DNA of 11,766 nt, taken from Atribacterota bacterium. GTDB taxonomy: Bacteria > Atribacterota > Phoenicimicrobiia > Phoenicimicrobiales > Phoenicimicrobiaceae. The stretch's first letter is position 1, and each line of letters begins with the position of its first letter. Below are positions 7,074-11,766 of this stretch, piece after piece. The DNA lies in contig JAUVOA010000021.1 of the NCBI GenBank assembly GCA_030599445.1, positions 1 through 11,766 of the forward strand, read 5' to 3'. The notes under the pieces were generated by a model that was not told where the DNA came from, made no database searches, and saw nothing but the letters and a program-made list of their open reading frames with translations. The position numbers and the translations under genes are program-made.

Positions 7074-7943
7074 TCAGGTTTGTCGGCAAACTGCCCCGAT
7101 TTTGCGTACAGCCCAAAAGAATAAAACGATTGATATCCCAAAAATCAGCAACCACCCCATGAAGTGAAAATCAATCCCTGTCTCGAAAATCGTCCGCTTT
7201 TCAAATTTTCCCGCCACATCCGACCACCAATACGAGAAATTAAATATATCTATGCCTATGTGACCGATTATGCTTGGTATTAGTGAGCCGGAGACATAAG
7301 CAAGAATCCCTAAGAGTACACTCATCACAAAAAGATGAAAGAGAATTGGCGGGGCCCATGCCTGATTAAGATGTATAATCAGAAACATTATTGAAACCAT
7401 CGTGATCCCTACTCCAGGGCCATAACGCTTCTCCAAAAGAACCTGCATATATCCGCGAAAGCCTGTCTCCTCACAAATACCTGCTACCAGCGAGGCCATG
7501 ATAATAGTTAACCAAGCCAACCATAACGGCATTGCATCGAAATTGTACTCTGAGGTAAATGTCTCAGCGGGAAATTCCATGAGTCGGAAGGTCATCACAA
7601 AACCAGATTGCACCACAACCACGAAGAGCGCTGCGCCCACCAAGCTCCATTTCCAAATACTAGCAGACAATTTTACTTCACGAAAACTATTGCACCTCGC
7701 CTCTGCTGTAGCCTTAGGCCACCAGCTTCCACTGAAGTATTTCCAGTATAACCATAGTACGCCACCCATTACTACAATAAACCAGGGTGATGGTATGATT
7801 ACTACAATTACCAGCCAAGCCATAACACCGATCGTACTGACAAATAACCCGGAGACTATAGCCCGTATCACGACAGGTATGCGTTGCCAAAACCTGATAA
7901 CTGCTGGATCTGAAGATGACTTTTGCATATCTAAATTGGCCAT
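7074..7943 (-). CDS. CPBP-family intramembrane glutamic endopeptidase (CAAX protease-like)
   Basis: This polytopic membrane protein of 289 residues belongs to the CPBP/Abi family, related to Rce1 prenyl-protein proteases. All diagnostic motifs are present: EETGFR (158-163) with the catalytic glutamate pair and arginine, FLIIH (187-191), and HIGID (228-232) with the third conserved histidine. About eight hydrophobic segments can be seen, near 28-50, 53-68, 98-116, 140-156, 178-192, 200-217, 219-236 and 261-279. Bacterial members include bacteriocin-immunity proteins and stress or peptide-maturation proteases; nothing next to it fixes a substrate. AAGGAGA lies eight bases before the ATG at 7943; an in-phase M at residue 6 is unlikely to be the start. 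Copy B of the dispersed repeat lies about 100 bp upstream. Sequence is somewhat richer in G and C than the left half of the window. Confidence 0.93.
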   Translation of the reverse strand: MANLDMQKSSSDPAVIRFWQRIPVVIRAIVSGLFVSTIGVMAWLVIVVIIPSPWFIVVMGGVLWLYWKYFSGSWWPKATAEARCNSFREVKLSASIWKWSLVGAALFVVVVQSGFVMTFRLMEFPAETFTSEYNFDAMPLWLAWLTIIMASLVAGICEETGFRGYMQVLLEKRYGPGVGITMVSIMFLIIHLNQAWAPPILFHLFVMSVLLGILAYVSGSLIPSIIGHIGIDIFNFSYWWSDVAGKFEKRTIFETGIDFHFMGWLLIFGISIVLFFWAVRKIGAVCRQT

Positions 7944-7965
7944 ATCTAGTTCTCCTTTCCCCCAT

Positions 7966-8329
7966 TAGCTACATGGGCTCTATTCTCAGTATTTGGCTTA
8001 TACCTTTCGTTTAATCGCTTTAAAAAAACGGAAAGTTTTAGTATCAGACCCCTTACAAAAAGTTATAAAAAGTTACCGAATTATTGAGCTAGTACAACGG
8101 TTCTTTGTCGCGCTTTCAAGAGTCTATGTTTGCCTTGTTGACGCCACTAGCGGCAAAAAAATTAGTCTTTTCTGGTTTTTCTATAACCTAATACTAATAC
8201 GACAAAAAGCGTGTAAAGTCCTCTATTTGCATCTCTTTCTCATATCCACAATTTTTTTAATTGAATCTGGCAAAGATTTTGAAATTCAAAAACTTCAGTA
8301 GATAAAACAGCTGGCCATTTATTATTCTA
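7966..8329. other. Gene-free region upstream of the CPBP gene
   Basis: Besides repeat copy B (8042-8087) this stretch has no gene I can support. A 102-codon plus-strand frame (7993-8301) lacks a ribosome site and family features and spans the repeat. The near-palindrome GCCACTAGCGGC (8140-8151 area) and the sequence to 8300 resemble nothing I recognise. The CPBP promoter must lie here, but no clear -35/-10 pair is visible. Confidence 0.35.
8042..8087 (+). repeat. Dispersed repeat, copy B
   Basis: Same orientation as copy A (5691-5736); the 30 bases 8058-8087 are identical to 5707-5736. Copy B begins TATCAGACCCCTTA, closer than copy A to the GGGGTCTGA motif of RAYT-linked repeats when read on the minus strand. 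It ends 98 bp upstream of the CPBP start, as copy A does for the SagB-like gene. Sequences beyond the repeat differ, so this is not a large duplication. Confidence 0.85.
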
Positions 8330-8845
8330 CTAATTACTCATAAATCCAGCCCATATAAATAAAAAGAAAATAAATATGGTTATAAACAAAATGACCCTGA
8401 AAATACTTAATTGGTCGTGTATTACGCTGATTCCGCATTTCTCATCCCAGCTGGTTATTCCATTTCTCTTTAATTTGTTGTAAGCAACTATCATGGTGAA
8501 AAGTGCAACAAGGGGAATTCCTATCCCCATGCCATATATCCAGACAAGGAATCCTCTTTTCATTCCCCTGGTATAAGAAATCTTTTCCCCGGATAGAGCG
8601 CGCATCTTTATTCCCAGTAAAACCTTCCCGGGAGTAGTGCCGAAAGAAGAGAGCATCATGGGTTCGAAGAATATCAGGTAAAATAGCAGTAGTAATGTGC
8701 CTCCGATAAAACTTTCCATTCGGAGTATCGTGTAATTGAGTCCCGGGGAGAATAGGGAAATTATAAATATATAGATGGGCATGATAAAGGAAATATCAAA
8801 TAATCTTGCCCAGTATCTCCTCCAAGGATAGACTTGTGATTTCAT
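8330..8845 (-). CDS. RDD-family membrane protein
   Basis: This small integral membrane protein of 171 residues has an unknown role; some RDD proteins have been linked to ion transport and osmotic tolerance. The family pattern is clear: RRYWARLFDISF (9-20) with the conserved R14 and D17, a second helix ending in FEPMMLSSFGTTPGKVLLGIK (about 60-80), and a third segment near 100-123 followed by the NGITSWDEKCG loop (128-138). A fourth hydrophobic helix (149-168) extends the C-terminus beyond many RDD domains. GGAGGA lies seven bases before the ATG at 8845. The upstream gap has three inverted repeats, and the gene stands apart from its neighbours, so it is probably its own transcription unit. Confidence 0.9.
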   Translation of the reverse strand: MKSQVYPWRRYWARLFDISFIMPIYIFIISLFSPGLNYTILRMESFIGGTLLLLFYLIFFEPMMLSSFGTTPGKVLLGIKMRALSGEKISYTRGMKRGFLVWIYGMGIGIPLVALFTMIVAYNKLKRNGITSWDEKCGISVIHDQLSIFRVILFITIFIFFLFIWAGFMSN

Positions 8846-8872
8846 AAATAAATCCTCCGCTGGATAAATTAG

Positions 8873-9003
8873 TTGACCAGTTACCCGGTAAACCGGTCAA
8901 AAATTCATGCGGGGTGCAAGATGCGAGAACTTCACCCCACCTTATCATCTCGCCCCTTTAATGCCCTTTCTATGCCCCTTGCTCCTTAAAATGTAATAAG
9001 GAG
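8873..9003. repeat. Three inverted repeats in tandem upstream of the RDD gene
   Basis: Three stem-loops fit in 131 bp. The first is 8873-8882 with 8891-8900 (minus-strand TTGACCGGTT/AACTGGTCAA, ten pairs including one G-U, eight-base loop). The second is 8911-8920 with 8930-8938 (GGGGTG and AAG paired to CTT and CACCCC, one bulged base). The third is 8982-8988 with 8997-9003 (CTCCTTA/TAAGGAG). Between the second and third, a GCCC(C)TT motif recurs about every 11 bp at 8952-8980. The first stem is 20 bp before the RDD ribosome site, so a leader-RNA role is possible; a repeat-element or terminator origin is equally possible. Confidence 0.5.
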
Positions 9004-9053
9004 TCCTCCCCATCCCCAGAATTAGGAAGTAGTAGGGTCTTCAACATTTGGGA

Positions 9054-9401
9054 TTATTTTTCTATTACCTCCCGGTGTCCGTCTTTATCAGGTCCGATTC
9101 TCTTAATTATGCTTTTTTTTGCATTTTTTTAAGATGATATTTAATGTCATCCTCGGTTAGACCAAATACTCTAACCAGAAAAATATTTCATTTTGACGGG
9201 TCTTCTTCCAAGCCCCCTATTTATAAAATCCTTCTCTATGTGCCCACCTTCGATACATCCAATATTATTTATTTTACAGCCCTCGGCAGTTTTACAAGCA
9301 AAACATTCTACGAAACCAACGGGGTAATTTTTAGAAAAAGTAGGGTGTGCGACTTCATTTCTTTTTCGTAATATACCAAGATCGCAAGTGCAATTTATCA
9401 T
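9054..9401 (-). pseudogene. Small cysteine-rich protein gene with two compensating frameshifts
   Basis: I do not recognise the family. The open part (9171-9401) encodes 76 residues with CTC (4-6) and a CFAC-x5-C-x6-C cluster (34-50) that looks metal-binding. It stops right after a five-T run. Removing one T (in the run at about 9183-9187) continues as LVRVFGLTEDDIKYHLKKMQ to a stop at 9107. Adding one A in the A8 run (9113-9120) continues further as IIKRIGPDKDGHREVIEK to a stop at 9054, giving 115 residues in total with no net frame change. Both extensions read like real protein with charged helices. The gene follows the deaminase by 27 bp. Homopolymer sequencing error, true decay or recoding are all possible. 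No Shine-Dalgarno sequence precedes the ATG at 9401, and an in-frame TGA touches it. Confidence 0.5.
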
Positions 9402-9428
9402 TCAAATTGGCTGCACTAATTTAAGCAT

Positions 9429-10298
9429 TTACTTCTCTAATATAATAATTTCTTCACAGTAATCTGAGTAAGGCCTAATACACTTATAGTTTCTAGTAAA
9501 TCTCAATTTGGAGTTTAGTCTTCTAATCAAGTCTTCAGTTGGCCTTTCGTAGATTTCTTTACAAACTTCTCTTGTGTCTAAATCTAAAATAATGCAAGCC
9601 TCCAAAGATGGACAGTAATTTTTAGAATGAAATATAATTTTATTTTCTGACTTTTCCACTATGGGTGCTTCGCTACTTTTTACACCTATCTTCATAAGAA
9701 TCAAATGATATGCCTTTTCAAGATCATTTCCTTTTAATTTACGTATCATTGTTTTGTTATTCTCGAACCACTGTATCCTTTTATTAAGAAGATCCTCTTC
9801 TATGTTTATCCATTCAGATTTCCGAAATTTTTTTACTAGTTTTCTTATTTCATTATTATAAAGTTTGAGACATTCTTTCTTAAGAACACCATCATGTATA
9901 TTAATCTTGACATTCGACTTTTTAATAATTTCCTTGCAACTTAAATTTATCATGTTTCTTCCAGCTTTTATCGAATCTCTTATAGATACTCCGTATACTA
10001 CTTCAGAAATATTTGACCAGATTATTGATCCCGTGCACATGGGACATGGTTCGTGAGTTGAAATAATAAGACAACCGGCTAAGTCTTTTCTGTAAATTTT
10101 TGAAGCCCTTCTTATTGCATTAATTTCTGCATGAGCTATAGAATCTTGATCCGTAACTTCTGTATCATGTGCACTTGCAATTATTCTACCGTCTTTAGCC
10201 ACTACTGCTCCAAATCCTTTATTCCCCTCTTTTAAAGAGGTTTTAGCCTCTTCAATTGCAATCTTCATAAATTCTTCACAGTGCTTACTTGTCGTCAT
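9429..10298 (-). CDS. Guanine/nucleoside deaminase-like protein with C-terminal cysteine-bearing extension
   Basis: Residues 1-155 form a zinc-dependent deaminase domain of the cytidine/deoxycytidylate superfamily: HAE (56-58, zinc ligand H56, proton shuttle E58) and PCPMC (84-88, ligands C85 and C88). The flanks FGAVVAKDG, DSIAHAEINAIRRA and EPCPMCTGSIIW resemble bacterial guanine deaminase more than tRNA deaminase TadA. Known members are about 155 residues; this one has 289. The extra 130 residues carry C229, C235, C246, C273 and C281 in a SKNYCPSLEAC, TREVCKEIYE, FTRNYKCIRPYSDYC pattern, which I take for a separate metal- or ligand-binding domain. I chose the ATG at 10298 (AAGG five bases upstream); a GTG at 10304 would add two residues. 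The frameshifted cysteine-rich gene follows at 27 bp. Substrate is inferred, not shown. Confidence 0.88.
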   Translation of the reverse strand: MTTSKHCEEFMKIAIEEAKTSLKEGNKGFGAVVAKDGRIIASAHDTEVTDQDSIAHAEINAIRRASKIYRKDLAGCLIISTHEPCPMCTGSIIWSNISEVVYGVSIRDSIKAGRNMINLSCKEIIKKSNVKINIHDGVLKKECLKLYNNEIRKLVKKFRKSEWINIEEDLLNKRIQWFENNKTMIRKLKGNDLEKAYHLILMKIGVKSSEAPIVEKSENKIIFHSKNYCPSLEACIILDLDTREVCKEIYERPTEDLIRRLNSKLRFTRNYKCIRPYSDYCEEIIILEK

Positions 10299-10431
10299 AA
10301 CCACCTTAAACTCTCTTCAAGTTCTTTTTGATATTCTTTTGACGAAGATATGCTTTTCTCATCTTCTGTCTATATCCTCTTAATTTGAATTCTTTTTTAC
10401 TTTCACGGTGATCTGAGGTTGTCATAGAAGG

Positions 10432-10464
10432 ATAAAACAGGATGTGTTGTAATATCTGTTTTAT
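10432..10464. repeat. 9-bp perfect inverted repeat between TraB-family and deaminase genes
   Basis: ATAAAACAG (10432-10440) and CTGTTTTAT (10456-10464) flank a 15-base loop, 134 bp upstream of the deaminase start. No T tract follows on the minus strand, so a terminator is doubtful; an operator or leader stem is possible. Confidence 0.4.
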
Positions 10465-10551
10465 GACCTAATTTTATAATTCGATAAAATCTGCAAAAAT
10501 CCTCTTTTTTGGGAGAAAGTTTTTGGTTACAGTTGGAAGATGGTTAGAATT

Positions 10552-11727
10552 TTAAGGATTGATTGTATTGATAAAGAGTTGAATTACTTTTGCTCCACCG
10601 ATAAATGTCCCTGCCATACTTCCCAGATTGGAAAAAGCAACTACCAGTAATATTTTAGTAACCCGATTATGGAAAAAGTCTTTAAGGGTAGTGATATTCC
10701 CCAACTGTTCGAAATCTTCTACCCGGGGCCGTCTAATCAGGGCTTCCACAATCCCGGCAAACCACCCGGCAGCTAAAAGAGGATTTAAAGAACTAAAAGG
10801 AGCGGCGGCAAAGGCAGTAAGAATAGAGAGGGGATGCGCCATGGCTATTAATGCCCCCAAGGCGGATAGGAAACCGTTCCATAAAAACCATTGAGTAATT
10901 TGGTTAAAACCGGCAGGGGGAGAATAGGTAAAAGTAGAGGCAATAATAGCAATTATTGCCAAGGGGATGCCCCAGACTAATACTTTTATGTAGTTGGAAG
11001 TAGAGGGTATTTTAGTAAGGGCGGTTAAATCATGCTCTTTATCTATTTCTTTTTTAATCCCCGGTATATGCCCGGCACCAACAATAGCGATTACTTTATT
11101 GCCCGGAGCCAGTTTTATTTTTTCAGCCAGGTATTGATCTCTTTCATCTATTAAAGTGTTTTTCAATCGGGGGAATGAACGGGATAATTCGCTTAGGGCG
11201 GCGGTAAGAATATCTTCTGATCTTAGTCTTTCAATTTCTTCTTCCGAAATTTTTTCTTTGCTGAACATACTGAAGATTAACATAAAAAGTATACGCAGTT
11301 TTCCCCAGAAACTGAGCTTTTTCCAAATGCGGGCAAAAGTAACCTGAATATCCCTGTCGGCAAGAACTAGATAGGAATTAGTCTCTTTCGCTGATGAAAT
11401 GGCTTGAATCATCTCCTGACCCGGATTAATTCCTAATTGTTTAGCCAATCGTTTCTGAAAAGAAGATAAAATCAAGTTAACCAGGAGGAGCAGGGCCTTT
11501 TTTTGTTTGATTATGGTAATAATATCCATATTTTTCCATTTGTTCCGATTGTTTATACTGTTATATCGGGCAGGACACAGCTCTACGCAGACACTGTCCG
11601 GCTTTTCTTGCTCAATTAATTCTTTCACTTCCCGAGCACTATTTTTGGAGACATGGGCAGTACCTACTAATAAAATTTCTTTTCCGTCTTTTTTTAATAT
11701 ATGGATATTTTTACTATTCAGTAACAA
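10552..11727 (-). CDS. TraB-family (TraB/PrgY) membrane protein
   Basis: This 391-residue protein has a TraB/PrgY domain followed by a membrane anchor. Family marks are VGTAHVSKNS (21-30), VCVELCPARY (46-55), ADRDI (123-127), DERDQYLAEKI (194-204) and IVGAGHIPGI (215-224). Three to four transmembrane segments follow at about 246-266, 280-296, 302-325 and 357-378. PrgY of enterococcal plasmids blocks a peptide pheromone, and the fold is related to the Tiki/erythromycin-esterase group of possible metalloproteases; the role of chromosomal bacterial copies is unknown. The start is TTG at 11727, supported by GGAGGA (11737-11742) nine bases upstream; no ATG or GTG fits. Only 39 bp remain to the right edge; one minus-strand frame there stops within the ribosome site, perhaps the tail of another gene. 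Confidence 0.92.
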   Translation of the reverse strand: MLLNSKNIHILKKDGKEILLVGTAHVSKNSAREVKELIEQEKPDSVCVELCPARYNSINNRNKWKNMDIITIIKQKKALLLLVNLILSSFQKRLAKQLGINPGQEMIQAISSAKETNSYLVLADRDIQVTFARIWKKLSFWGKLRILFMLIFSMFSKEKISEEEIERLRSEDILTAALSELSRSFPRLKNTLIDERDQYLAEKIKLAPGNKVIAIVGAGHIPGIKKEIDKEHDLTALTKIPSTSNYIKVLVWGIPLAIIAIIASTFTYSPPAGFNQITQWFLWNGFLSALGALIAMAHPLSILTAFAAAPFSSLNPLLAAGWFAGIVEALIRRPRVEDFEQLGNITTLKDFFHNRVTKILLVVAFSNLGSMAGTFIGGAKVIQLFINTINP

Positions 11728-11766
11728 TTGTTTATTTCCTCCGGATAAAAATAATGTGAGTGTGCC

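Noticed and set aside
7498..7968. 156-codon plus-strand reading frame
   Set aside because: Antisense to the CPBP protease gene, whose EETGFR, FxxxH and HxxxD motifs are intact; low-complexity T/I/P-rich product typical of a shadow.
7993..8301. 102-codon plus-strand reading frame
   Set aside because: It spans a dispersed repeat, has no ribosome site and no recognisable features.
8911..8938. Hairpin as a rho-independent terminator for the deaminase transcript
   Set aside because: The T run begins seven bases after the stem and is part of the next hairpin, so the classical layout is missing.
9144..9371. 75-codon plus-strand reading frame
   Set aside because: Antisense to the cysteine-rich small gene, whose minus-strand continuation reads more like protein.
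9402..9404. In-frame TGA before the small gene as a selenocysteine codon
   Set aside because: Only eight codons precede it and no SECIS-like stem is evident right after it; a plain stop or a mutated Trp codon is simpler.
1..11766. CRISPR array, tRNA or rRNA genes, intact transposase
   Set aside because: No regularly spaced repeats, no cloverleaf-like sequence with a GTTCGA-type arm, and no transposase domain seen on either strand.

Overview
This 11.8 kb window comes from an AT-rich bacterial genome, and every gene I can support lies on the minus strand. Most genes have strong AAGGAGG-type ribosome sites, with some TTG or GTG starts. The sugar-binding protein has a signal-peptidase-I type leader with no lipobox cysteine, which suggests a true periplasm and so a two-membrane cell. 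With the ROK-controlled sugar ABC system, the DUF362 protein and the flavin reductase, this fits an anaerobic, sugar-scavenging lineage such as Atribacterota or a similar deep-branching diderm. That placement is an inference from style, not from a marker gene.

Region 1 (1-4433) is a carbohydrate-uptake locus read right to left. A near-ideal sigma70 promoter (4405-4433) with a 23-bp inverted repeat at the expected transcription start precedes a ROK-family regulator (3133-4278). Then come a periplasmic sugar-binding protein (2020-2973), a TIM-barrel glycoside-hydrolase-like protein of unknown specificity (689-1936) and an RbsA-type ABC ATPase that runs off the left edge (1-686). No permease is visible; it is probably to the left. 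Two matching palindromes sit between the binding-protein and hydrolase-like genes. The likely logic is that an imported sugar releases the ROK repressor and induces its own uptake and processing.

Region 2 (4434-8845) is a string of separately spaced genes: a SagB-type nitroreductase-fold flavoenzyme (4870-5613), a DUF362 protein with a cysteine-bearing C-terminal part (5823-7001), a CPBP intramembrane protease (7074-7943) and an RDD membrane protein (8330-8845). The gaps are unusual. A roughly 430-bp gene-free stretch (4434-4869) carries hairpins and an imperfect repeat. A repeat of about 46 bp with a 30-bp identical core occurs at 5691-5736 and 8042-8087, each time upstream of a gene start. 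Three tandem inverted repeats lie upstream of the RDD gene.

Region 3 (9054-11727) holds a TraB-family membrane protein (10552-11727) and a guanine/nucleoside deaminase with a long cysteine-bearing C-terminal extension (9429-10298). Just downstream is a small cysteine-rich gene (9054-9401) that appears to have two compensating homopolymer frameshifts. The deaminase plus this small gene is the least explained protein-level arrangement in the window. I see no tRNA, rRNA, CRISPR array or intact transposase.
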